DNA of 40,156 nt, taken from assembly GCA_017303875.1 (NCBI GenBank), contig JAFLBP010000046.1, positions 1-40,156 on the forward strand, in the 5' to 3' direction. The notes under the pieces are model-generated. The model was given only the letters and a program-made list of their open reading frames with translations. It did no database searches and was not told where the DNA came from. Shown here piece after piece: positions 26,417 through 34,446 of this stretch. How positions within the stretch are numbered: position 1 is the first letter of the stretch; each line of letters begins with the position of its first letter. Made by a program: the position numbers and the translations under genes. The stretch is from Chitinophagales bacterium (GTDB lineage: Bacteria; Bacteroidota; Bacteroidia; Chitinophagales; Saprospiraceae).

Positions 26417-27190
26417 TCAGGCGTTATTACCCATCTTTTTTACCAGGGCTACGTATTCTTCCCAACCCAACACCTCCGGGCGTTTTTCAAAGAAAGGATC
26501 TGTCATCAAAATTTCCGCAGGAAAAAAAGGCTTCAGGGTGTTGCGCAGCATTTTGCGGCGGTTGTTGAATGCTGTTTTGACAAGCGTCCGGAACATACGT
26601 TCGTCGCAGCCCAGTTCAAAATTGTCTTTGCGCGTCAGCCGAATGACGGCCGATAATACTTTGGGTGGCGGATTGAAGGAGCCGCGCTCCACCGTAAACA
26701 GGTATTCTGTTTTATAAAATGCCTGCAAGAGTACGCTGGTAATGCCGTACACCTTGGAGCCGGGTTTGGACACCACACGGTCGGCAACTTCTTTTTGAAA
26801 CATTCCCACCATTTCAGGGATTTGTGCCCTGAAATCCAGCATTTTAAAAAGTATTTGCGTGGAAATATTGTAAGGGAAATTTCCAATCAGTGAAAACTCC
26901 GAATCGCCAAAAACGCTTTCCGGATGGAATTCCAGAAAATCTTTAAAAATCAGGTTGGGCGCCAGCTCCGGGTAATTTGCCTGCAAATAGCGCACCATGT
27001 CGGCGTCGGCTTCCACGGCCCAGGTGCGGTATTCGGGGTGTGCGAGCAACTGCCGGGTGAGAATGCCCATACCCGGGCCTACCTCCAGCACCTGCCCGGT
27101 GCGGGTGGCTTGTTGCAAGCTCTCTGCAATGCGTTGCGCGATGCTCTCATGCTTGAGAAAATGCTGGCCGAAAGATTTTTTTGCTTGCAT
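26417..27190 (-). CDS. rsmA: 16S rRNA dimethyladenosine transferase
   Basis: Dimethylates two adjacent adenosines near the 3' end of 16S rRNA during 30S assembly (KsgA). The start is the ATG at 27190 (MQAKKSFGQHFLKHE), since FGQHFL is the family's conserved opening; a longer frame upstream has no such match. Other motifs are VLEVGPGMGILTRQLL for SAM binding and IGNFPYNIS, the catalytic NLPY motif with Leu replaced by Phe. Length is 257 residues. It starts one base after the stop of the membrane ligase-like gene, so it depends on that message. Confidence 0.96.
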   Translation of the reverse strand: MQAKKSFGQHFLKHESIAQRIAESLQQATRTGQVLEVGPGMGILTRQLLAHPEYRTWAVEADADMVRYLQANYPELAPNLIFKDFLEFHPESVFGDSEFSLIGNFPYNISTQILFKMLDFRAQIPEMVGMFQKEVADRVVSKPGSKVYGITSVLLQAFYKTEYLFTVERGSFNPPPKVLSAVIRLTRKDNFELGCDERMFRTLVKTAFNNRRKMLRNTLKPFFPAEILMTDPFFEKRPEVLGWEEYVALVKKMGNNA

Positions 27191-27191
27191 A

Positions 27192-28499
27192 TTAATGTTG
27201 AGAAGCTTGGGGTGGAGGGTCAAGTTCCGCAAGGGCCATTTTTCTGAACCACAAGGTGTAGAATAAATACCACGCGACGCCAATAGAGGTTTCAATGGTG
27301 TATTCTACCATAAAAGAAAGAAAAACCATGACCTGAAAAACGGCAAACAGGTAGAAACGCCGGTGCGGCCCGCCAAAAAAAGGCGCGGCAAATGCAAGCA
27401 GACTGCCAATCAGACCCAGCATGCCGCTCCCGGCCAGGATATAAATAAACTGGTTGTGTGGCAGCCGCGGATCATGGGTATAGGCCGGGAACATCTGGCT
27501 GACCAAGCGCTGAATTTCCGAAGGCAAATCGCCCACACCTACGCCAATCCAGAAATTATCAGTCCACATTTTCAGGCCAACTTTGAGCGAGATCCAGCGC
27601 TCGGCGTCGGAATAATTATCGCCGGCATTTTGCTGGTATTGCTGCCAGTCCCAGATCATATAAGCAATCCGTTCCTGCAAACTGGGCAGGGCATAATAGG
27701 CTGCCACCGGCGAGATCAACAGGAAAAGCAGGGCAATTAAAGCGATTTTCCATTGTCGTGTACGCAAAACAAAACGCGCCAGGGTAAACAGCAGGGCCAA
27801 ATACAAGGCCGCAATGCCACTGCGTACCGACAGGAGGTGTATAAACGCAAATAACAACAACAGAATGCCCAATAAAAGACCCCGCTCCCAGGAACGCTGA
27901 AACAGCGGGTCCTTTTTCAGCCATAACCAGCCGCTGGCCAAAATGCCAGTGGCCAGCATCAAATTAAAGCGAATATGGTGGCGCGGCACCGGCACCGGCC
28001 GGCCATGCCCCAGGTCATCAATGATGGTTTTGGCGTGCAGGGCAAAATTGATACCCACCCCGATGCTGATGATAAAAAGCGTCAGCAGCAACAGGTAAAC
28101 AATTCGTCGGTATTGCAATTTGCTCAGTACCGGTAAACTGCTGAAAATGAGGGGCAAAACTAAAAATGGAATCCGCACACGCACGCGTTCAAGCCAGAAA
28201 TGATGATCTTCCGACCAAAAGAAGCTTGCAGCCGGAATAAGGAGCAGCAACGACAGGAACAACAAAGGCGTATTGCGGAAAAAATTGCTGAAAATACGCG
28301 CCAAAACATTACCCGCCCTTGCCGCCCGGCCTTCGGCGCGCAAGTCATTTGCCGTTTGCCACAAGGCCGCCGCCGCCAGTCCCCACATGGCAACCGACAG
28401 TAGAAATGGCGAGAACGTCATGGAAATCACCAGCAGCCCGCCAAGTAGAAAAGTCAGGTCGGCCGGTGATTGAACGTAAGATTTTAAGGTGCGGATCAA
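27192..28499 (-). CDS. O-antigen ligase/polymerase-like membrane protein
   Basis: A polytopic inner-membrane protein of about 435 residues with ten or more hydrophobic segments. A large periplasmic loop (about residues 255-345, starting around RIAYMIWDWQQYQ) carries the Wzy_C/WaaL signature near LPHNQFIYILAGSGMLGLIG. Such proteins join or polymerise surface glycans. The start is a TTG at 28499 (MIRTLKSYVQSP), supported by a -7 box 24 bases upstream; an ATG 26 codons later is possible. It is first in an operon with rsmA and the LOG gene. Donor and acceptor cannot be inferred; WaaL and Wzy are hard to tell apart by sequence. Confidence 0.85.
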   Translation of the reverse strand: MIRTLKSYVQSPADLTFLLGGLLVISMTFSPFLLSVAMWGLAAAALWQTANDLRAEGRAARAGNVLARIFSNFFRNTPLLFLSLLLLIPAASFFWSEDHHFWLERVRVRIPFLVLPLIFSSLPVLSKLQYRRIVYLLLLTLFIISIGVGINFALHAKTIIDDLGHGRPVPVPRHHIRFNLMLATGILASGWLWLKKDPLFQRSWERGLLLGILLLLFAFIHLLSVRSGIAALYLALLFTLARFVLRTRQWKIALIALLFLLISPVAAYYALPSLQERIAYMIWDWQQYQQNAGDNYSDAERWISLKVGLKMWTDNFWIGVGVGDLPSEIQRLVSQMFPAYTHDPRLPHNQFIYILAGSGMLGLIGSLLAFAAPFFGGPHRRFYLFAVFQVMVFLSFMVEYTIETSIGVAWYLFYTLWFRKMALAELDPPPQASQH

Positions 28500-28522
28500 A
28501 GTTGAAAAAATGCTTTAAGTGG

Positions 28523-28530
28523 CAAAGATA
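28523..28530 (-). promoter_or_regulatory. -7 box of the ligase-rsmA-LOG operon
   Basis: The minus strand reads TATCTTTG, exact TAnnTTTG, with a weak TTTA about 19 bases upstream. The start near 28516 leaves a leader of under 20 bases. Confidence 0.55.
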
Positions 28531-28615
28531 AGTTTAAAGGCTGTCTAAAGTTTTTTGGCGGATGCTTTTTCAGTCTTTTAGTTTCATGCAACAGCGGGCA
28601 TCCGACGAACTTCCC

Positions 28616-28623
28616 TACTTTTG
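28616..28623 (+). promoter_or_regulatory. -7 box of the lipoprotein methyltransferase gene
   Basis: TACTTTTG matches TAnnTTTG. Transcription from about 28630 rules out a start at 28562 and supports the ATG at 28715. Confidence 0.5.
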
Positions 28624-28714
28624 TCGCGCAAATCACAGTTTGAACAGCTTGATTAAGAGAACGAACATCCTTGTCGAAACCGCTGTTATAGTAACTGTGG
28701 ACAGAAGAACGCTT

Positions 28715-29443
28715 ATGAATAAGATGTTGTCGTTGTTGTTTGCCGTCGCACTGCTTGCAGGGGCTTGCGGTAAGGAGCAAAAAAATTCCGCCGCGGAAAC
28801 CCCGACGCCCGGCCGGGTCGTTTCCGGTGTCAAGCCGGCCGGCCCCAAAAACGTGGAAGCTGCCCTGGAAGCGCTTGCCGACGATAAAGAGAGCAAGGAC
28901 CGTGCAATCTGGCAGAAACCGAATATGGTTATTTCCATGCTCGGCGACCTCCAGGGAAAAACGGTGGCCGATATAGGCGCAGGTACCGGATATTTTGCTT
29001 TCCGCCTCCTGCCCAAAGCAGAAAAAGTAGTGGCCATTGATATTGATGAGCGTTTTGTGGCGTTTATGGACAGTATGAAGCTGCGTTTGCCGGAGCAGTA
29101 CCGCGATCGCTTCGAGCCGCGCCTTACGCCTCCCGACAACCCGCTGCTCCAGCCCGGTGAAGCCGACGCGGTGATTATTGTCAATACGTATGGCTACATC
29201 GGCAACCGGACGGCTTACCTGCGCCAGGTGCTTCGCGGCATGTCGGCAGGCGGCCAACTGCTCATTATTGATTTTAAGAAAAACAAACAATCCGTCGGTC
29301 CGCCCGATCAGTTTAAAGTGGCTTCTTCACAAGTCGAACGCGAACTGATTTCCGTTGGGTTTACAATAGAAAAGACCGACCGCGAAACCCTCGATTACCA
29401 ATACATCATTCTGGCGACCAAACCCGGTGTCACCGACAAATAA
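28715..29443 (+). CDS. predicted lipoprotein with class I methyltransferase domain
   Basis: A 242-residue protein. The start is the ATG at 28715, giving MNKMLSLLFAVALLAGACGKEQ, a lipoprotein signal with Cys18 as the likely lipid site. The rest is a Rossmann-type methyltransferase: motif I VADIGAGTGYFAFRLL, motif II VVAIDIDERFVAFM, and a later GEADAVIIVNTYGYI. The first residues after the cysteine are low-complexity (NSAAETPTPGR). If exported it would face a compartment without known SAM, so it may use another ligand, or the cysteine may lie in a retained anchor. It is followed by a site-2 protease gene 7 bases away. The domain call is strong; export and function are inferred. Confidence 0.8.
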   Translation: MNKMLSLLFAVALLAGACGKEQKNSAAETPTPGRVVSGVKPAGPKNVEAALEALADDKESKDRAIWQKPNMVISMLGDLQGKTVADIGAGTGYFAFRLLPKAEKVVAIDIDERFVAFMDSMKLRLPEQYRDRFEPRLTPPDNPLLQPGEADAVIIVNTYGYIGNRTAYLRQVLRGMSAGGQLLIIDFKKNKQSVGPPDQFKVASSQVERELISVGFTIEKTDRETLDYQYIILATKPGVTDK

Positions 29444-29450
29444 AACCTCA

Positions 29451-30662
29451 ATGCGCGCATCGCTTAAAATATTTACCTGGCTTGGCATTCCCGTGTACCT
29501 GCACTGGTCGTTTGCCTTGATCCTGCTTTTTCCTGCCTTTACCTTTGTCAGCAGCGGATTCAGCTGGCAGGACACAGCCCTGCACCTCGCCATTTTAATT
29601 TCTTTGTTTACCTGTGTACTCCTGCACGAATACGGCCATGCGATTATGGCGCGCCGTTTCGGCGTGAGTACCCGTGATATTATCCTGACGCCCATTGGCG
29701 GCATTGCGCGCTTGGAGCGTATGCCGGAGCGGCCGGTACAGGAAATTTTAGTGGCTATTGCCGGGCCTTTGGTTAATGTAGTCATTGCGGCGCTGCTGCT
29801 GTTGGGATCCAAATTGCTGCTGCAACCCGAATACTGGGATCTTTTTGTGCTGGGCATAGAAGATGCCTGGAGCAGCCTGCTCAACTATTTTAATTTCTTC
29901 GGTGAGCCGATTGAAACGGCAGGTGTTCTGGAGGGCGACGCGGAGATTGATATGCCCTTTCTGCCTTCTTTTGCCTTTACCCTGATTATTTTAAATGCCA
30001 TGTTGGTCATTTTCAACATGGTGCCTGCTTTCCCGATGGATGGCGGTCGCGTGTTCCGCGCGCTCGTGGCGCTCCGCGCCGGGCGGGTGCGCGCAACCCG
30101 GATTGCGGCAAGTGTGGGACAAATCGTGGCCGGATTTTTTCTGTTTCTCGGAATTTTTCAAGGGCCGCCCAGCCTGATGCTGATCGGCGTGTTTATTTTT
30201 ATCACGGCACGCAGTGAAAACGCCATGGTGCAAATGGACGATTTACTGAGCCGTTTTACAGCCCGCGACCTGGTGCGCCGGAACTTTAGTCGTTTTAATA
30301 CCCACGACTGGATGCAAATGGCCATTGATTCTTTACCGCATGGCCTGGAACGCAACTTTTTGGTATTCGATCTCGACGATCGCCTGGCAGGTATGCTGGA
30401 AGAGCAGAGTATTTTGCAGGCCGCCCGCAATCAGGACAGAAGTGCGGCGGTGGCGAAATATATGGAAGATGTGCCGGTGATCCCGCTGAATACGCCCTTG
30501 CAACATGTGTATCAGTTGATTCGCCAGCACGGCAACGGCATTCTGGCCGTTAGTGATGAGTACAGCGTGGTTGGGGTAATTGACGAAGAAGGATTGATGT
30601 ATTTCCTGCGTTTGCAAAGCGGCAATGCCGGAAAAAGTAATCGTTTTAGTCTTCGACGATAG
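29451..30662 (+). CDS. site-2-type intramembrane protease (M50) with CBS domains
   Basis: An inner-membrane zinc protease of the SpoIVFB-like group. I use the ATG at 29451 (MRASLKIFTWLGIPVYLHWSF), giving 403 residues; it lies 7 bases after the methyltransferase stop. The active site is LLHEYGHAIMARRFG (HExxH at about 59-63), and the second metal ligand is in NMVPAFPMDGGRVFRAL. Around these are about six hydrophobic segments. The C-terminal 140 residues form a CBS pair (FLVFDLDDRLAGML ... GILAVSDEYSVVGVIDEEGL), which in related proteases binds adenine nucleotides. Coupling to the predicted exported methyltransferase is by position only. Confidence 0.93.
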   Translation: MRASLKIFTWLGIPVYLHWSFALILLFPAFTFVSSGFSWQDTALHLAILISLFTCVLLHEYGHAIMARRFGVSTRDIILTPIGGIARLERMPERPVQEILVAIAGPLVNVVIAALLLLGSKLLLQPEYWDLFVLGIEDAWSSLLNYFNFFGEPIETAGVLEGDAEIDMPFLPSFAFTLIILNAMLVIFNMVPAFPMDGGRVFRALVALRAGRVRATRIAASVGQIVAGFFLFLGIFQGPPSLMLIGVFIFITARSENAMVQMDDLLSRFTARDLVRRNFSRFNTHDWMQMAIDSLPHGLERNFLVFDLDDRLAGMLEEQSILQAARNQDRSAAVAKYMEDVPVIPLNTPLQHVYQLIRQHGNGILAVSDEYSVVGVIDEEGLMYFLRLQSGNAGKSNRFSLRR

Positions 30663-30733
30663 TGCCAAAACGCTTGCCTGCCAGGGTCATTTTGATGAAA
30701 TAAGCGAGCTGTTGCTCGCGCACCTTGAGGTGC

Positions 30734-31141
30734 TCAGGCCGGATATTCTACAAAATTGCGGGGTGTTTCGTAGAGGCGCACATGCAGGTCATAACGTTCG
30801 TGCAATTGCGCGCGCAGGAGGTTCCAGATAACCACGGCGATATTTTCGGCGGAGGTCAGACGACCCTGAAATTCGGGTACATCTATATTCAGGTTTTTGT
30901 GGTCGAAACGCTCTTCAACTTCTGTTTCGATCAATTTGGACAACCAGCCCAGATCCACCACATAGCCGGTATCGGGGTCTACTTCGCCTGTTACTTTCAC
31001 TTCCAGTTCGTAATTGTGTCCATGGTAGTTGGGGTAATTACATTTGCCGAACACCTCCCGGTTGCGGGCCTCATCCCAGTTCGGATTGTGCAAACGGTGG
31101 GCGGCATTAAAATGGGCGCGCCGGAAAACAGCTACTCGCAT
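30734..31141 (-). CDS. queD: 6-pyruvoyl-tetrahydropterin / 6-carboxytetrahydropterin synthase family
   Basis: A 135-residue T-fold enzyme. It converts dihydroneopterin triphosphate to a tetrahydropterin product used for queuosine (QueD) or biopterin-type cofactors (PTPS). Zinc ligands are HFNAAHRL with the first His, and YHGHNY with the paired His. The catalytic cysteine lies in FGKCNYPNYHGH, with five residues between Cys and the HGH. That spacing is that of PTPS-type enzymes, whereas E. coli QueD has three. Also visible are DLGWLSKLIE, DHKNLN and LYETPRNFVEY with the pterin-binding Glu. No queC or queE is near, so pathway placement is inferred. Confidence 0.92.
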   Translation of the reverse strand: MRVAVFRRAHFNAAHRLHNPNWDEARNREVFGKCNYPNYHGHNYELEVKVTGEVDPDTGYVVDLGWLSKLIETEVEERFDHKNLNIDVPEFQGRLTSAENIAVVIWNLLRAQLHERYDLHVRLYETPRNFVEYPA

Positions 31142-31190
31142 CAGATAAATTTAATTTTCAGGGAAACAGTAAAAACGGGAATAGGGTTTT

Positions 31191-31260
31191 GATTTTTGAT
31201 TTTGAATGCTTGATTTTTGATGCTATTTAACTGGAAATCAAGCATTCAAAATTAAAAATT
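31191..31260. repeat. 26-bp inverted repeat hairpin between nucleotidyltransferase and queD
   Basis: The left arm (31191-31216) and right arm (31235-31260) are complementary over 26 bases with two G-T differences, both wobble pairs in RNA. The loop is 18 bases. The motif TTTGAATGCTTGATTT is central. The stop codon of the minus-strand nucleotidyltransferase (31259-31261) lies at the arm's end. It may act as a terminator, though no classical U-tract follows. Confidence 0.8.
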
Positions 31261-32155
31261 ACAATTTTTCCGGATACGCCCCATCCGCTGCCAGTTGTGC
31301 CAGCGCAGCCTGCACGGTTTCTTTATCTTCCGGGTAGGTCACTCCGTACCACTGGGTTTCACTGGTCATCACGCGCAGTTGTGCGGCGCCGTTTTCCAAT
31401 TGTGTGTTTACCACTTTGGGAATGTAAAATTCGGCGCGGGGCTTGTCGAGGTTTTCCAGCACAAAGCTCCGGAATTGCGTTTCAATGGCCTCCAGAATGC
31501 TGTGATGCAGCCCCCAAAGGTTCATGGAAACCGGCGTATTATCTGCCAAGGGGTGTTTTGCGCCGTTTTCATCAATAAAAGCGATACCTTCTTCGAAGCG
31601 GTCGATTTTGGTGCGCTCCACCACATGTTGCAGGTACCCTGCTTCGTTGACGGTGCAGACCCCGCGCGACACAGAGCCATTCTCCGAGAGGGTATTGGCC
31701 AGGCGATACGCCACCATGCCGTATAATTGGGGCGTGCAATCGTTTTTAAGAAAATCGCCCATCAGCTGGAAGGCCTGCTGCCCGTAAAAATCATCGGCAT
31801 TAATGACGGCAAATGGTTCCGTCAGCAGGTTTTTGGCCGCCAGGATGGCGTGGCCGGTGCCCCAGGGTTTTTCACGCACGGGCGTTTGGTCCAGCCATTC
31901 AAGTGCGGTGTCAAATTCCTGAAAAGCATATTCGGTGCGAATCCGGGCTTCAATTTTATGTCCGACCTTCTCGCGGAATGGCGCTTCGATGTCTTTTCGG
32001 ATAACAAAAACGACTTTTCCGAAGCCGGCGCGGATGGCGTCGTGAACGGCATATTCGAGAATGGCTTCGCCGCCGGGGCCGATGCCGTCTACTTGTTTAA
32101 GACCTCCATAGCGGCTGCCGATACCGGCTGCCAGAATTAAAAGTGTGGGTTGCAT
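31259..32155 (-). CDS. sugar-phosphate nucleotidyltransferase
   Basis: A 298-residue enzyme of the GT-A-like nucleotidyltransferase fold that makes an NDP-sugar from a sugar-1-phosphate. The N-terminal signature ILAAGIGSRYGGLKQVDGIGPGGE carries the NTP-binding loop and the Lys of the family, and VINADDFYG holds a metal-site Asp. The hydrophilic C-terminus (WYGVTYPEDKETVQAAL) resembles the UTP-type branch. It stands alone on the minus strand, divergent from a FucP-type sugar transporter 149 bases away, so the pair may handle an imported sugar. Which sugar, and UTP against dTTP, cannot be told by eye. Confidence 0.85.
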   Translation of the reverse strand: MQPTLLILAAGIGSRYGGLKQVDGIGPGGEAILEYAVHDAIRAGFGKVVFVIRKDIEAPFREKVGHKIEARIRTEYAFQEFDTALEWLDQTPVREKPWGTGHAILAAKNLLTEPFAVINADDFYGQQAFQLMGDFLKNDCTPQLYGMVAYRLANTLSENGSVSRGVCTVNEAGYLQHVVERTKIDRFEEGIAFIDENGAKHPLADNTPVSMNLWGLHHSILEAIETQFRSFVLENLDKPRAEFYIPKVVNTQLENGAAQLRVMTSETQWYGVTYPEDKETVQAALAQLAADGAYPEKL

Positions 32156-32304
32156 ACAGAAGCAAATTGGCTGTTGCTGGATGATTCAGAATAAAATGTA
32201 CTTTTACGGTGCTATTCGTCCAAATTATCATCGTTTGATGATGGTTGCGCTTGGCAAAATATTTGATTTACAAGCTCTTTCAAAACGAAAAACCCGACAA
32301 AAGT

Positions 32305-33582
32305 ATGCAGAAATCAGTGGCCAGCCCCGCTTCGGGCTCAAATTACTTGTACCAGATCGTTATCATCGGTCTGTTGTTTTTTATCTTCGGTTTTGTGACC
32401 TGGCTCAATGGTACCTTGATTCCTTTTCTTCAGCAAGCCTGCGAGCTGAGCAATCAACAGGCCTTGTTTGTAACATTTGCCTTTTACATCAGTTATTTTT
32501 TTCTGGCCATTCCCTCTTCTTTTATCCTCAAACGCACCGGATTTAAAAACGGGATGGCGCTGGGTTTAGTGGTGATGGCCTTAGGTTGCCTTGTTTTTAT
32601 CCCTGCGGCCAATGCGCGGGCGTTTGAGTTGTTCCTGACCGGCCTGTTTGTACAGGGAATGGGTCTGGCACTCCTCCAAACCGCCTCCAACCCGTATATC
32701 AGTATTATTGGCCCGATTGAAAGCGCAGCGCAGCGCATCAGTATTATGGGTATTTGCAATAAAGTAGCGGGTATTCTCAGCCCGATTATTTTGAGCAGCA
32801 TTGTACTTAAAAATGCGTCGGCAGTTCAGGAGCAAATCAAGGCCGCGGCCGACGCTGCCGCGCGCACGGAATTGCTCGACAGCCTGGCCCAACGCGTCAT
32901 CTCTCCTTACGTTGTGATGGCGGTGGTACTTGTCGGTTTGGCATTTATGATTCGCGCCTCGCGCCTTCCTGAAATCGACACCGCCGGAACCGATACCAGC
33001 AGCGAAGCGGCACAGGAGAACAGCGGACGCAGCATTTTCAGCTACCCGAATTTATGGCTGGGTGTGCTTGCCCTGTTCTTATATGTTGGAGCAGAAGTGA
33101 TGTCGGGCGATGTCATTGGTTTATATGGCCGTTATCTGGGTTTTTCTCCCGACAGCACCAAGTTCTTTACGGCATTTACCTTGTCGACGATGTTGCTGGG
33201 TTATGTCCTGAGTATCATTTTTATTCCGCGATTTATTAGTCAGCAGCGTTATTTACTGTATTCAGCGGCCTTGGGCATTGTGCTTACCATTGTTGCTTAC
33301 CTGACAACTGGAAAAGTTGCGCTCGCGAGTATTGCACTCATGGGCCTGGCCAACGCCGTGATGTGGCCGGCAATTTTCCCCTTGGCCATTCGCGGTTTGG
33401 GCCGCCATACCCAAATGGGTTCTGCCTTGCTGGTAATGGGTATTGCCGGCGGCGCCGTTGTGCCGCAGGTATATGCTTTGCTGGAAAAAAATGGAAATCC
33501 GCCCCTGGCTTTGTTGCTGACGCTGCTACCTTGCTATTTGTACATTCTGTACTATGGCGCAGCCGGGCATAAATCAAAATAA
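32305..33582 (+). CDS. FucP-type sugar/H+ symporter (MFS)
   Basis: A 12-TM major facilitator transporter of the fucose/glucose-galactose permease type. Start: the ATG at 32305 (MQKSVASPASG), preferred over a TTG at 32245. The signature is FGFVTWLNGTLIPFLQQACELSNQQA, of FucP proteins, followed by FYISYFFLAIPSSFI, an alternating set of hydrophobic segments, and ALMGLANAVMWPAIFPLAI in the later half. A cytoplasmic loop near residue 215-240 (DTAGTDTSSEAAQEN) separates the two six-helix bundles. It is divergent from the sugar nucleotidyltransferase. Members carry fucose, glucose, galactose or amino sugars; the substrate is open. Confidence 0.93.
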   Translation: MQKSVASPASGSNYLYQIVIIGLLFFIFGFVTWLNGTLIPFLQQACELSNQQALFVTFAFYISYFFLAIPSSFILKRTGFKNGMALGLVVMALGCLVFIPAANARAFELFLTGLFVQGMGLALLQTASNPYISIIGPIESAAQRISIMGICNKVAGILSPIILSSIVLKNASAVQEQIKAAADAAARTELLDSLAQRVISPYVVMAVVLVGLAFMIRASRLPEIDTAGTDTSSEAAQENSGRSIFSYPNLWLGVLALFLYVGAEVMSGDVIGLYGRYLGFSPDSTKFFTAFTLSTMLLGYVLSIIFIPRFISQQRYLLYSAALGIVLTIVAYLTTGKVALASIALMGLANAVMWPAIFPLAIRGLGRHTQMGSALLVMGIAGGAVVPQVYALLEKNGNPPLALLLTLLPCYLYILYYGAAGHKSK

Positions 33583-33599
33583 GGGTTATAATAAACAGG

Positions 33600-33631
33600 G
33601 ACGCCGGACGCAACTTTCTGCGCCCGGCGTC
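33600..33631 (+). terminator. GC-rich hairpin after the sugar transporter
   Basis: GACGCCGGACGCA (33600-33612) pairs with TGCGCCCGGCGTC (33619-33631) with one mismatch and a 6-base loop. It lies 18 bases after the stop but has no U-tract, so it may be a Rho-independent terminator of weak type or an RNA-stabilising hairpin. Confidence 0.55.
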
Positions 33632-33794
33632 AAACCAAACCCTTACTGTGTTTACTTGCCTGGTTATATTGGGGTATTCACGGGTGTGTAAATCTGGTTC
33701 TAACAGGTATTGAGATTTGTGGAAACTTTGTGTTTAAACTGCTATATGCTTAAAGACGCAGCGACTTGACCGGTGGTTGGTTGGCCTGTGTTAA

Positions 33795-33812
33795 AAAAAC
33801 GTTATCGTTTTT
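33795..33812 (-). terminator. small hairpin with T-run at the end of the LytTR gene
   Basis: AAAAACG (33795-33801) and CGTTTTT (33806-33812) form a 7-bp stem overlapping the stop codon. On the minus strand it ends in seven T residues. The stem is A/T-rich, so strength is doubtful. Confidence 0.35.
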
Positions 33813-34266
33813 AAGGCATCCGGTAGAAAAAACGCAGGGCTTCAATAAAAGCGTCTTTCTGACCTGTCGATACGCTCAGGATTGCGCCGTTCTGTAATAC
33901 CACATGGCCGCCTTTGCCGCGTACATATTTTTTGATATGCCGCAGGTGTATGGTATGAGATCGGTGGATGCGCGCAAACGCTGCCTGTGGCAATAGTGCT
34001 TCTACTTCACGCAAGGTTTTGCACACGAGAATCTGACGCTTGTCGGTGAAATGTATGCTCGTATAATTGCCGTTGGCTTCCAGGTAAGCAATATGTTTTA
34101 CTTTTTCAAAACACAGGCCCTCCATGGTAGGCAGTACTACTTTGCGGGCATTTTTTTCGGAGAGGGCCGACAGGTCAATGTCCGGCTCCGTAGCCGTCAG
34201 GGCTTTGGCGCGGGAAGTAGCGCCGGGCGTTAGCTCAAATTGCGGTAGTGTCGTTGCGTGCGTCAT
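33811..34266 (-). CDS. orphan LytTR-domain transcription regulator
   Basis: A 151-residue protein whose C-terminal 100 residues are a LytTR DNA-binding domain: VKHIAYLEANGNYTSIHFTDKRQILVCKTLREVEALLP, FARIHRSHTIHLRHIKKYVRGKGGHVVLQNG, and the closing SVSTGQKDAFIEALRFF. There is no receiver domain: the first 45 residues are polar and unlike known inputs. In most LytTR regulators a response-regulator or membrane domain comes first, so the signal here is unknown. A strong promoter lies 58 bases upstream and it is divergent from the 512-aa helical-repeat gene, so it might regulate that gene or itself. Confidence 0.93.
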   Translation of the reverse strand: MTHATTLPQFELTPGATSRAKALTATEPDIDLSALSEKNARKVVLPTMEGLCFEKVKHIAYLEANGNYTSIHFTDKRQILVCKTLREVEALLPQAAFARIHRSHTIHLRHIKKYVRGKGGHVVLQNGAILSVSTGQKDAFIEALRFFYRMP

Positions 34267-34323
34267 CGTGCGGCGGATTTAATTCGTTCGGAGAAATACA
34301 AGTGTTTGGGGCGATTGATGACA

Positions 34324-34355
34324 CAAAGGTAGGCGGGGTGCAAGGGGGCGACAAA
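34324..34355 (-). promoter_or_regulatory. complete promoter of the LytTR gene
   Basis: On the minus strand TTTG (34352-34355), a 20-base spacer and TACCTTTG (34324-34331) match the full consensus. The start near 34317 gives about 50 bases of leader before the ATG at 34266. Confidence 0.7.
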
Positions 34356-34398
34356 CCAGAGTTTGTCTATAAGTCAGGATTCTGACGACTATTTTTAG

Positions 34399-34430
34399 TT
34401 TGTATAAATGTGAAATTTGCCTCACTTTTG
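34399..34430 (+). promoter_or_regulatory. promoter of the 512-aa helical-repeat gene
   Basis: TTTG (34399-34402), a 20-base spacer and CACTTTTG (34423-34430, one mismatch to TAnnTTTG) form a near-consensus promoter. It lies 44 bases from the divergent LytTR -33 box, so a protein bound between them could control both. Confidence 0.5.
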
Positions 34431-34446
34431 AGGGTAAATATCATTT

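Noticed and set aside
28562..28714. N-terminal extension of the methyltransferase
   Set aside because: A -7 box at 28616-28623 lies inside it and the extension hides the lipoprotein signal.
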